From Porphyromonadaceae bacterium UBA7087 (GTDB lineage Bacteria; Bacteroidota; Bacteroidia; Bacteroidales; Muribaculaceae), in assembly GCA_002493515.1 (NCBI GenBank), contig DKYZ01000076.1:1-30751 (forward strand): DNA of 30,751 bases, given 5' to 3'. The translations under genes were made by a program, and so were the position numbers. Below the pieces are notes generated by a model, which worked only from the letters and a program-made list of their open reading frames with translations, searched no databases and was not told where the DNA came from. Shown one piece after another: positions 1 to 6,934 of the stretch. Positions within the stretch are counted from its first letter, which is position 1; each line of letters starts with the position of its first letter.

Positions 1-34
1 AGCCATTGACTCCACATGGCAAACTTAAATGGGT

Positions 35-360
35 AAAAGAAAAGCGGGAGCCCAATACCATGCTCATTCCGCTCCTCGTGGCCCTGAGATTGCCATTGCA
101 ACTGAACGAGCAATGGTAGAAGGACCCCGCGAAGTATGTATATGCATAATATCCTACTTGCGATATCTCTACCGCAAGCAGGATGTACATAAACGTACCC
201 ATGGGGCATCTACTATTGCTTCATTCTTGGTTGCAAATTCAAAATTTCTCAGGTTTCGAAGAGCCAAGAAGAAAGCGCGGTAAACGCCTTTCGTATACAA
301 GCAAACCACCCAATGCCCGGTGTTGACCCTCCTCTGAGGCACCACGCATCGCGGGGTTCT
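35..360 (-). ncRNA. Putative structured non-coding RNA, family not recognised
   Basis: A leftward transcript of about 325 nt is predicted from a consensus promoter just upstream and a terminator-like end. ACCCCGCGA at the RNA 5' end (349-357) pairs perfectly with 124-132, closing a multi-branched domain. Inside are a 12-bp helix (173-184 with 151-162), a short hairpin (185-198), a 7-bp stem (264-270 with 224-230), and a GGGCAU/AUGCCC pairing (313-318 with 204-209). Two helices contain a G-U pair when read leftward but an A-C mismatch when read rightward, which favours this strand. A 7-bp hairpin (110-116 with 93-99) follows, then a GGAGC/GCTCC stem and a U-rich run at 35-43. It lacks the features I expect of tmRNA, RNase P RNA or the small SRP RNA. 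6S RNA or a lineage-specific Bacteroidales RNA remain possible. Confidence 0.5.
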
Positions 361-365
361 GGTTG

Positions 366-395
366 CAAAGTTAATGATTTTTACTGAATTATCAA
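366..395 (-). promoter_or_regulatory. Bacteroidetes-type promoter for the left-end RNA
   Basis: On the minus strand TTG (393-395) is followed by 19 bases and then TAACTTTG (366-373), matching the Bacteroidetes housekeeping consensus in both boxes and spacing. The expected start site is near 359-361, a few bases before the closing stem of the predicted RNA. Confidence 0.7.
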
Positions 396-510
396 TAGAG
401 TATACTGAGAAACATCAGACTATTTCCTCTGTAACTCCCTGCCTTACATTGGTCCTTAGTATAAACATAATATATATGTGCATTTTGTGGCTATATCTTA
501 CAGCTCTGCC

Positions 511-868
511 ATGAGTCAGGAAAACAAGGCGGCAAAGGCGCCTGACAGTTGACTTCGTGGCGCTTTCGCGCCGAGAACAGAAGAACGATGTCCCCGGGGC
601 GGTGGACGTTTCCGACCTCGTGCCGATGCGTTCTTCTGTTCCAATGAACGAAGCGAATGATTGCCATTCTTCCGTTCAATCGATTAAGACGGAAGACAAT
701 GAAAAGTTCTAACCGATTCCGCGTCAAGCCGCAGGCGTGTTCTTACCCGTTCTGCGTCTTCTATCCCTTAGGCGGCGATGCCGACTGGCATTGATCTGGG
801 GCGGCTTCGTCGCCTTTTCGATAATCCTTGCTGGATTTCTTCAGAAATACATTGAGACTGATTCGTAA
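511..868 (+). pseudogene. Decayed gene remnant with a C-terminal membrane segment
   Basis: No intact gene lies here, but the plus strand reads like one broken gene. A start at 511 gives MSQENKAAKAPDS and then stops. A different frame open from 515 carries protein-like sequence (for example VDFVALSRREQKNDVPGAVD) up to a TAA at 707-709. The same frame continues open past that stop to 868 and ends in a hydrophobic stretch (LALIWGGFVAFSIILAGF) followed by a short polar tail. The simplest reading is one frameshift plus one nonsense mutation in a small protein anchored by a C-terminal membrane helix. I do not recognise the family. Chance open frames are the alternative. Confidence 0.3.
575..641. 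repeat. 13-bp perfect inverted repeat
   Basis: GAACAGAAGAACG at 575-587 is repeated in inverted orientation at 629-641, with 41 bases between the arms. It lies inside the decayed gene remnant. A second, shorter inverted pair (CTTCCGT and ACGGAAG) follows near 668-694. No terminator-like T run is attached, so these may be relics of a mobile element or simply hairpins. Confidence 0.5.
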
Positions 869-878
869 CGGGCAACCT

Positions 879-1379
879 TCATGCCACCATGAGCAGGGAA
901 ATAAAGAGGGGTATCAAAGCGGTAAGAGCTGCCGGATTATGGCTGTTGTCATCAAGGAAAGCATTAATCAGAATGTTCTTGAAGTGATTGGCCATCGTCG
1001 GGTCTTTAAGCATGATAAAGAGCTCGCCGGGTATTGTAGCCCCGGCAAAACTCTTTTTCAGAGCCGCCATTGAATAATCCTTCTTCTCCTCATATTCCGG
1101 CAGCCTAACCAATGTCCAGAAAGGGGATGACGACATATGGTAGAACGGATAGTTCAAGCTGCATTGAAAACGGCTTGATTGTGAGACATATCTGTTCCAT
1201 ACACTTCTGAAGGTATTCTCCAGAGTTCTGTCGATTGGTATGAAGGGACGCTCAATGTGGCCGGATTGAATTAGCTCAATCACGGAAATCAAGAGAATTG
1301 CCTTATGTGGAGCGATCTTGCCATGATGACGGTTGACATTAAGCGTCTGAAACAAAAGTTCGTATTCCGATTTATCCAT
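879..1379 (-). CDS. HNH-endonuclease-like DNA-reading domain, nuclease part absent
   Basis: This 166-residue protein resembles the N-terminal module found ahead of HNH nuclease domains in a family of predicted restriction endonucleases. The marks are an N-terminal helix, the motif NVNRHHGKIAPHKAILLISV (residues 13-32), a conserved E-L-I-x-S-G-x-I turn, the F...W...Y pattern, and an L-F-x-M-L-x-D-P segment before a last helix (ILINAF). In the characterised relatives (ScoMcrA-type) this module binds phosphorothioate-modified DNA; whether this protein does is inference. The HNH domain expected next is missing: after the module there is only a short hydrophobic tail and a stop. It begins 27 bases after the luxS stop and may be co-transcribed with it. 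It could be a truncated remnant or a stand-alone binding protein. Confidence 0.55.
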   Translation of the reverse strand: MDKSEYELLFQTLNVNRHHGKIAPHKAILLISVIELIQSGHIERPFIPIDRTLENTFRSVWNRYVSQSSRFQCSLNYPFYHMSSSPFWTLVRLPEYEEKKDYSMAALKKSFAGATIPGELFIMLKDPTMANHFKNILINAFLDDNSHNPAALTALIPLFISLLMVA

Positions 1380-1406
1380 ACTTTACCAAAACGACTATGT
1401 TGCGGC

Positions 1407-1889
1407 TCAGGAGGGGTAGTTGAGGTTGCATTCGCCGGGGGACGAGAGAATCTCGTCGAGATAACGGCGCGCGGCTTCGCGGGCAGCCGGAAGATCCATG
1501 TAGGAGTAATTGCCGCAGTCGCGGGGCATCGCGCCGGGCACCTCCCCTTCGTAGCCAGCCACAAACTCCATCGTCTCCCTCATGAGCTCTATTATGTCGG
1601 CGCTCCTGTAGTCACCCTGGAGCAGCAGATAGTTGCCGGTGCAGCATCCCATCGGTCCCCAGTAGATCACCTTCGGGGCCCACTGCGGATGATTGCGCAG
1701 GAACGTGGCTGCAAGATGCTCCATGGCATGGAGGGCACGCGGATCAAGGGCCGGCTCCCTGTTCGGACGCGTCATGCGTATGTCGAACGTGGTTATGACA
1801 TCTCCTGAGGCGGTGACATCCTTGCGCGATACAAATATACCCGGCTCCAGCCGGCAATGGTCAATCGTAAAACTCGGTATCTTCTCCAT
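1407..1889 (-). CDS. luxS: S-ribosylhomocysteine lyase LuxS
   Basis: LuxS cleaves S-ribosylhomocysteine to homocysteine and 4,5-dihydroxy-2,3-pentanedione, the precursor of autoinducer-2, in the activated methyl cycle. The 160-residue length is normal. The metal-binding HxxEH is present as HAMEH (H54, E57, H58), the third metal ligand is C125 in the CGNY motif, and the catalytic cysteine is in GPMGC (C82). The start at 1889 is chosen because the family begins at this methionine; a longer reading from 1934 would add 15 residues encoded by the promoter and terminator region. No Pfs nucleosidase gene, the usual preceding enzyme, lies in the window. Confidence 0.97.
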   Translation of the reverse strand: MEKIPSFTIDHCRLEPGIFVSRKDVTASGDVITTFDIRMTRPNREPALDPRALHAMEHLAATFLRNHPQWAPKVIYWGPMGCCTGNYLLLQGDYRSADIIELMRETMEFVAGYEGEVPGAMPRDCGNYSYMDLPAAREAARRYLDEILSSPGECNLNYPS

Positions 1890-1905
1890 AACAGTAATTT
1901 TTTTA

Positions 1906-1936
1906 CAAAAATACAAAAAACCGGGCGCATCCACAA
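1906..1936 (-). promoter_or_regulatory. Probable luxS promoter overlapping the upstream terminator
   Basis: On the minus strand TTG (1934-1936) lies 20 bases before TATTTTTG (1906-1913). The TTG sits in the loop of the terminator hairpin of the preceding gene and the second box lies in its T tract. The predicted leader before the luxS start is only about 15 bases. Confidence 0.5.
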
Positions 1937-1950
1937 TAGGACGCGCCCGG
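1906..1950 (-). terminator. Intrinsic terminator after the carboxyltransferase gene
   Basis: An 8-bp perfect stem (CCGGGCGC at 1921-1928 with GCGCCCGG at 1943-1950) with a 14-base loop is followed on the minus strand by a T-rich run, TTTTTTGTATTTTTG. It begins 27 bases after the carboxyltransferase stop codon. Confidence 0.85.
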
Positions 1951-1976
1951 CGAGATAAATAACTATATTCTCTACC

Positions 1977-4355
1977 TTATTTTCCTGCAGTGATGAAAAT
2001 CGAGATACCGCCATCGGGACGAACGTCGATCTCCAGAGTGGTTCCGGCACCAAGACGGATCTGTGAACCTACTTTCTCGCGCTTCGGATTGGGAAGTGTG
2101 GCATGGCTTGCCGTACCGCCCTCCACGGGAGAAATCACACGGTTGACATCCACGGGATGTACCGGGGGAACAGCGGCAGCCTCTGCCTTCGGAGCAGCGG
2201 GCTTGGCGGCAGGAGCCGGAGCGGGCTTGGGAGCCGCAGCCGGTTTCGGAGCCGGAGCGGCAGCCTTCGCAGCAGCTACGCCAAACTCGATGATGGGCTG
2301 GTCGGTAGACATCACATCGCCATCCTCGATGAGCACACGGCGAACTACGCCGGCACGGTCGCTCACGAGATTGTTCTCCATCTTCATGGCCTCGTATACG
2401 AGCAGAGTGTCGCCGGGCTTAACAGCGTCACCGGGCTTAACCTTGACCTCCATAACTGTGCCACCCATGGGAGCGAGCATCACATCCACGCCACCCTCTT
2501 CAGCGGGAGCCTCAGCCTTGGGAGCGGGAGCACCCTCTGCCACGAACTCGATCAGAGGCTGGTCGGTAGCCATCACATCCCCCTCGTTCACGAGCACCTG
2601 CTTAACGACACCGCCTACAGTGCAGGCCAGGTCGTTCTCCATCTTCATGGCCTCGTATACGAGCACCGTATCGCCGGGCTTGACAGTATCGCCGGGCTTA
2701 ACGCGGATCTCCATGACAGTGCCGCCCATCGGAGCGTTGAACACCGGACCACATACATTGGCGGCGGAAGCTGCCTGCGGAGCAGCTGCGGCAGCCTTCG
2801 GAGCGGCAGCCTGGTTCTTCTCATACTCAGCCTTGCGCTTGTTGGTCAGGAACGTCTTTGCAACAGCGGGAAGAAGCTCGAGAAGCAGGAACTCCTCCTC
2901 GTTCTGGGCAAGCTTGACGCCACCGAACTTGTCGAGCTCGGGATTGGCCGGAGTCTTGTAGGAGCTTACATCGTAAGGTTTCTCCTCGGCGCTGCCTGTG
3001 ATGAACTCACGGAACTTCGGATCAACAGCGACAGGAGTCTTGCCGTACTCACCCTTTACAAGAGCGATAAACTGGTTGTTCTTGTTCGTATAGTCAGCGT
3101 TACCCTTGCGGCGGTCAACGGCGAGAGCCACAGCCTGTGAACCCACAATCTGGCTCGTAGGAGTCACCAGAGGCACCAGACCGGCGTCACGGCGCACCTT
3201 CGGGATAAGAGCCATTGCATCCTCAAGCACGTCCTCGGCACCGAGGGAGCGCAGGTTGGCAACCATGTTGGAGTACATACCACCGGGCACCTCAGCGTTC
3301 TTCACCAGCTCATTGGGCTTGGGAAGACCGAAATAGGCCTCGATCTTATGGCAAGCGTCGAGAAGCTCCTCCTCCTTGCAAGCCTTCGCAGCCTCAATGG
3401 CGCGGTCGAACTCGGCGTCGATCTCCTTCGGCATATCCCTGAGGGCCTCGTCGAAATCCTTCGGCCATTTGTCTTTGTTGAGGTCGAACTCGGCAAGAGC
3501 CTTGCGGGCCTCGCGGAGCTCGTGGCGAATCTTGGCAACAGCCTCCATGTCGGCCTCCACCTCCACGCCGAGACGGTCGCAGAATATCTTCACAAGCTCG
3601 ATGGAGGGAGCGGCAGAGCCGCCGCCGAACCACCATATGTTGGTGTCAACGATATCGACACCCTGTATAATCGAGGTCAGCACGGATGCAAGACCGTAGC
3701 CGGGGGTGCAGTGGGTGTGGAAATCCACGGGCACCTTTACGGCAGCCTTCAGTTTGGGCATCAGAGAGAATATGCGCGACGGGCTTACGAGACCGGCCAT
3801 ATCCTTGAGAGTGATCATCTGGGCTCCGAGGGCCTCCATCTCCTTGGCCTTGTTTACGAAATAATCGTCGGTGAAGATCTTCTCCTCCTCAGGAGTTCCC
3901 TTGGGGTCTACCGTATAGCAGACAGCTGTGTCGGATATACCTCCGAGATCATTGATCATCTTGATCGAGCCCTTGATGTTGTCGATATCATTGAGGGCGT
4001 CAAAAATCCTCATCACGTTAAGGCCGTTCTTGATTGCCTCGCTGTAGAAGCCCTCAAGCACCGAGTCGGGATAAGGCACGTAACCGAAGAGGTTGCGTCC
4101 GCGAGACAGAGCCGACAGCAGTGAAATCCCCTTCATGGCCTTGCTGCACTCACGCAGACGGTCCCAGGGGCTCTCGCCCAGGTAACGCATCACGGAGTCA
4201 GGCACGGCTCCTCCCCATACCTCCATGATGTAGAACTTGGCATCACGGTAAAGAGGGAGCAACTTGTCGACGTTCTCTTGCTTCATGCGCGTGGCAAACA
4301 GAGACTGCTGGCCGTCGCGAAGAGTCAGATCTCTGATTTTCAATTTCTTACCCAT
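1977..4355 (-). CDS. Oxaloacetate decarboxylase alpha / pyruvate carboxylase B-type carboxyltransferase with two biotinyl domains
   Basis: This 792-residue protein moves a carboxyl group between biotin and an oxoacid. The carboxyltransferase TIM barrel fills roughly residues 1-300, with the DLTLRDGQQ start, the lysine of ITLKDMAGL (K184) that is carbamylated in relatives, and metal ligands H213 and H215 in HTHCTPGYG; the conserved helical carboxyltransferase domain follows to about 500. An Ala-rich linker leads to two consecutive biotinyl domains (541-604 and 628-691), each with the site EAMKMEN (biotin lysines K571 and K658). One domain is usual. A Pro/Ala-rich linker and a C-terminal segment of about 60 residues that I cannot assign follow the second. 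No biotin carboxylase or membrane beta subunit is adjacent, so oxaloacetate decarboxylase, split pyruvate carboxylase and transcarboxylase roles cannot be separated here. Confidence 0.93.
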   Translation of the reverse strand: MGKKLKIRDLTLRDGQQSLFATRMKQENVDKLLPLYRDAKFYIMEVWGGAVPDSVMRYLGESPWDRLRECSKAMKGISLLSALSRGRNLFGYVPYPDSVLEGFYSEAIKNGLNVMRIFDALNDIDNIKGSIKMINDLGGISDTAVCYTVDPKGTPEEEKIFTDDYFVNKAKEMEALGAQMITLKDMAGLVSPSRIFSLMPKLKAAVKVPVDFHTHCTPGYGLASVLTSIIQGVDIVDTNIWWFGGGSAAPSIELVKIFCDRLGVEVEADMEAVAKIRHELREARKALAEFDLNKDKWPKDFDEALRDMPKEIDAEFDRAIEAAKACKEEELLDACHKIEAYFGLPKPNELVKNAEVPGGMYSNMVANLRSLGAEDVLEDAMALIPKVRRDAGLVPLVTPTSQIVGSQAVALAVDRRKGNADYTNKNNQFIALVKGEYGKTPVAVDPKFREFITGSAEEKPYDVSSYKTPANPELDKFGGVKLAQNEEEFLLLELLPAVAKTFLTNKRKAEYEKNQAAAPKAAAAAPQAASAANVCGPVFNAPMGGTVMEIRVKPGDTVKPGDTVLVYEAMKMENDLACTVGGVVKQVLVNEGDVMATDQPLIEFVAEGAPAPKAEAPAEEGGVDVMLAPMGGTVMEVKVKPGDAVKPGDTLLVYEAMKMENNLVSDRAGVVRRVLIEDGDVMSTDQPIIEFGVAAAKAAAPAPKPAAAPKPAPAPAAKPAAPKAEAAAVPPVHPVDVNRVISPVEGGTASHATLPNPKREKVGSQIRLGAGTTLEIDVRPDGGISIFITAGK

Positions 4356-4441
4356 TACGAAAAAAGGTTTGTGTTGTTATGTTTGTATTAGATTATCTAT
4401 TTCGGGAGCGAGCCCTTCGGCAGGGCGTCGTCTTCAACGCC

Positions 4442-4449
4442 CAAATTTA
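4442..4449 (-). promoter_or_regulatory. Probable promoter -7 box for the carboxyltransferase gene
   Basis: The minus strand reads TAAATTTG here, matching TAnnTTTG. The upstream -33 element is only partial (TTTC about 21 bases upstream) and overlaps a palindrome. The predicted leader of about 80 bases contains a hairpin with GGGCGT/ACGCCC arms at 4424-4443. Confidence 0.5.
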
Positions 4450-4463
4450 GGAATAAAAATCGG

Positions 4464-4485
4464 ATTGCGGAAATATTTCCGCAAT
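4464..4485. promoter_or_regulatory. 22-bp perfect palindrome, candidate operator
   Basis: Half-sites ATTGCGGAAAT and ATTTCCGCAAT form an uninterrupted 22-bp palindrome that overlaps the expected -33 region of the carboxyltransferase promoter. This is where a dimeric repressor would block transcription. As RNA it could form a 9-bp stem with an AUAU loop; on the plus strand it is followed by T5, so a terminator is the alternative, although no rightward gene precedes it. Confidence 0.45.
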
Positions 4486-4522
4486 TTTTGTAATATAGAC
4501 GATGTTTTTTTATTTTGCAGAA

Positions 4523-4553
4523 GGCGGGAAAGCCTCAGAGAAGCTTTCCCGCC
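4523..4553 (-). terminator. Strong hairpin after the GATE-domain gene
   Basis: An 11-bp perfect stem (GGCGGGAAAGC at 4523-4533 with GCTTTCCCGCC at 4543-4553) and a 9-base loop lie about 40 bases past the stop of the leftward membrane-protein gene. The leftward flank is A-rich rather than T-rich, so intrinsic termination is likely but not textbook. Confidence 0.5.
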
Positions 4554-4595
4554 TTGCATATTTCCTTACGCTCTGCCGGCTTCGCGGCGCTTTTC

Positions 4596-5792
4596 CTATA
4601 TCATCATGATGCCCATATAGACGATATGCGCCACTATGGCGGCGACGATACCACCCACGGTGTGGGCGAGAATGGCCTTGGGCGTCAGCTGACGGTAGCC
4701 GAGAGAGTCGAGCATCGCGGTGTGGGTGCTCAGATATCCGCTCCAGCACATTCCGATGGCGGTGAAGACCGCTATGGCGTTGCCGTCGATCCAGCCCTGC
4801 GCCATGAAGTTGGGCACAAGACCCAGGGCGGCGCCGACTGCTCCGAGAGCGGTGATCGGGAAGGCCACAAGATGGGGGTCATGGAAACCGAACAGGAACT
4901 CGAACACGATGTTTATCTTCGAGGCAAGCCACGGCAGCAGAGCCACGCCCTCGTAGGCGGCGCCCGTATATTCGCCACCCTGGCCAGGACCGAACGTGAG
5001 CACCATCACAAGCGTGGAGATGATGAGCACGCCCGGAATAATGGCGATTCCTACATCAACACCGGTCCTTCCGCCGTCAAGCAACGAGTTGAGCACCCTG
5101 ATGAACAGCGATTTCTCCCTCTTCTCCTCCTCCTTGGCTATGGCGGCCTTCTCAGCCACCACATTCTCCTCGCGATAGGCAGGATAATTCTTTATCACGA
5201 AATACTGCATCAGGCGCGTGGACACGATGCAGCCGCAAAACGCTCCGAAGAAACCTACCAGCGGCTGCCAGAAGAAGCCCTGGCCTACCATGAACACCAT
5301 CACCAGAAGACCCATGCCGAAGGCTGTGCCGAAATTGGTGAGGGAGATGAACTGGAATTTCTTGAAATAGGAGCTGAACCTCTTGTCGGACGCCAGGGAG
5401 ATTATCGCAGGATTGTCGCTCAGGAAGGTCATCACCGCCCCCAGGGAGGCCACACCGGGAAGATTGAAGAGAGGCTTCATCAGCGGACGCAGTATTTTCT
5501 CAAGAAGGCTGACCACCCCGAACTCCACGAAAATGCGTCCTATGGCTCCGGTGAGCACGCAGATGCCCATCAGATAGAACACTGTGTTGAGAAGAAGGTC
5601 GTGGGCCGTGTGCATGAGGGTGTTGAGCATATTGGCCATGCCCATCACCTGGCCCAGATAATAGAATATGCCGAAGACCACCGCCAGGCATATCACTCCC
5701 TGGAAACGGGAGAGGACCGACTTCTTTTTCTCCGTTCCAGCCGCCGTCTGCTCTACAGAAGCGGCCGTTTCCTCAAGTTGCATATTTTCCAT
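4596..5792 (-). CDS. Nucleoside-recognition (GATE) domain integral membrane protein
   Basis: A 398-residue polytopic inner-membrane protein with a short charged cytoplasmic N terminus, many hydrophobic helices and a charged loop near residues 215-235 (AKEEEKREKS). The two halves each carry the GATE-type pattern: a G-x-I-G-R-I-F segment with V-A-S-L-G-A-V and S-D-N-P-A-I in the first half, and FGFHDPHLVAFPITALGAVG in the second. Members of this group are predicted transporters of small solutes; the substrate is unknown. The gene starts 31 bases after the porin stop, so the two are probably co-transcribed. It resembles the spore-maturation SpmA/SpmB type fold more than a classical nucleoside transporter. 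Confidence is good for a GATE-type membrane protein and low for any substrate. Confidence 0.82.
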   Translation of the reverse strand: MENMQLEETAASVEQTAAGTEKKKSVLSRFQGVICLAVVFGIFYYLGQVMGMANMLNTLMHTAHDLLLNTVFYLMGICVLTGAIGRIFVEFGVVSLLEKILRPLMKPLFNLPGVASLGAVMTFLSDNPAIISLASDKRFSSYFKKFQFISLTNFGTAFGMGLLVMVFMVGQGFFWQPLVGFFGAFCGCIVSTRLMQYFVIKNYPAYREENVVAEKAAIAKEEEKREKSLFIRVLNSLLDGGRTGVDVGIAIIPGVLIISTLVMVLTFGPGQGGEYTGAAYEGVALLPWLASKINIVFEFLFGFHDPHLVAFPITALGAVGAALGLVPNFMAQGWIDGNAIAVFTAIGMCWSGYLSTHTAMLDSLGYRQLTPKAILAHTVGGIVAAIVAHIVYMGIMMI

Positions 5793-5823
5793 CGTGAATT
5801 ATTTTAATAGTTTAAAACCAGGT

Positions 5824-6867
5824 TTACTTTCTCGCAATGTTGAGCAGATTCATATCCCATGTCAGGCCGGCCGATACGAAAAGCGTCTTGTTCTGCATCA
5901 CGTCAGCCTCGTTGGCATTGTGCCCCCAGGAATAGTAGCAGTTGGCGTGAACCCTCAGAGTGTGACGGCCCTTTCGCAGAGGATAGAACTCCACCCCGGC
6001 GCCGGCCATGGTAAGCTCCGTGCCGTCAAGCACCGTATAATCCTTTGACGTGCCCGAACGGTTGACGTCATAAGTCATCTTCGCGTGAACACGCCAGCGG
6101 TCGTTGGGCACATAAGACACCTCGCCTATCACGGAGCAATCCTTGAACATGAAAGTCTGCCCGGAGGCGGCACGGTTCATGAAATCAAGCTCCACGCTAA
6201 CCTTTCCGAAATTGAATTTGTTGCCCAATGCCAGGTAGTTGATATATTTTCCCTTGTCATACTCTATAAGGTTGGCCGAATAGAGGGCACTGAAGATTCC
6301 GTGGCTGCCGCTCCACAACAGGTTGTAGGCATACATGTTGCGGTTGGAAGATGTGAAAAACGGACTCTGGACCACCTGCGCCGTCAGCGCGTCGCTGTCA
6401 GAGAAATGGTATCCGGCGGAGATTCCCAGGTCATAGCAGGGAATGTTGTTCCAAAACACCGAACATCCGTAGAGGTCGATGGGGGCACGGTCGTATTCCC
6501 AACCGCCGATCGCCACTACCTCCTTTCCGGCCTGGAGATTCCATTTCCCGACGCGCCAGTTGAGGTAGACCCAGTCGGTGGCGTCGAAAAACGACTGGTC
6601 GGAATGAGCCTTGTTGAGACGCTGACGCCAGGAATATGTAAGGCCCGGTACGATTCGGCCGTCGGCGCGTATCACGAGATAGCGGGCCTTGAAGCCGGTG
6701 TTGGAGTCGTCGGTATGGCCGTCGTAGTTAGCCAGCTGCCAGTCTACCCTCGCCTCGATGTCGAGACTGAGGATATCCTGCACGTCGCTGTCGCCCCCGT
6801 CGGCCTGGGCCGGAACGCTCCAGGCCAGCAATGCCGCGGCAAAAGGCGCGATGATTTTGTGTTTCAT
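5824..6867 (-). CDS. Outer-membrane beta-barrel porin, OprP/OprO-like
   Basis: A 347-residue protein with a clear signal peptide (probable cleavage after VPAQA, near residue 22) and alternating aromatic/polar strands typical of a beta barrel. The sequence is rich in Y, W, N and G, with strand-like repeats such as GLTYSWRQRLNK and DATDWVYLNWRVGKWNLQAGKE, a pattern seen in the Bacteroidetes phosphate-selective-porin-like group. The last strand (VSAGLTWDMNLLNIARK) does not end in an aromatic residue. Phosphate selectivity cannot be claimed. The pairing with the inner-membrane GATE protein immediately downstream suggests a common solute crossing both membranes. The start at 6867 is set by the signal peptide. 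Confidence 0.78.
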   Translation of the reverse strand: MKHKIIAPFAAALLAWSVPAQADGGDSDVQDILSLDIEARVDWQLANYDGHTDDSNTGFKARYLVIRADGRIVPGLTYSWRQRLNKAHSDQSFFDATDWVYLNWRVGKWNLQAGKEVVAIGGWEYDRAPIDLYGCSVFWNNIPCYDLGISAGYHFSDSDALTAQVVQSPFFTSSNRNMYAYNLLWSGSHGIFSALYSANLIEYDKGKYINYLALGNKFNFGKVSVELDFMNRAASGQTFMFKDCSVIGEVSYVPNDRWRVHAKMTYDVNRSGTSKDYTVLDGTELTMAGAGVEFYPLRKGRHTLRVHANCYYSWGHNANEADVMQNKTLFVSAGLTWDMNLLNIARK

Positions 6868-6911
6868 GTAGATGGTAAGGTTGTTAATGGTTTTAAGGTC
6901 TATGAGCGGAA

Positions 6912-6931
6912 GAAGCGTCGGCTGACGCTTC
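6912..6931 (-). terminator. 8-bp hairpin directly after ffh
   Basis: GAAGCGTC and GACGCTTC form a perfect 8-bp stem with a four-base loop, 3 bases beyond the ffh stop codon. There is no good T run on the leftward side, so it may be a partial terminator or an mRNA 3'-end stabiliser that lets some transcription reach the porin gene. Confidence 0.4.
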
Positions 6932-6934
6932 CTC

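Noticed and set aside
29..283. 84-residue rightward open frame at the left end
   Set aside because: It overlaps the predicted leftward RNA, has no protein-like pattern, and the strand bias of the helices points the other way.
1890..1934. 15-codon upstream extension of luxS
   Set aside because: It covers the promoter and terminator T tract; the family begins at the methionine at 1889.
1990..3140. Long rightward frames opposite the carboxyltransferase gene
   Set aside because: They are antisense shadows of a GC-rich real gene; the biotinyl repeats on the minus strand explain them.
4515..5807. 430-residue rightward frame opposite the GATE-domain gene
   Set aside because: The His- and Glu-rich composition is typical of an antisense shadow, and the minus strand gives a clear membrane protein.
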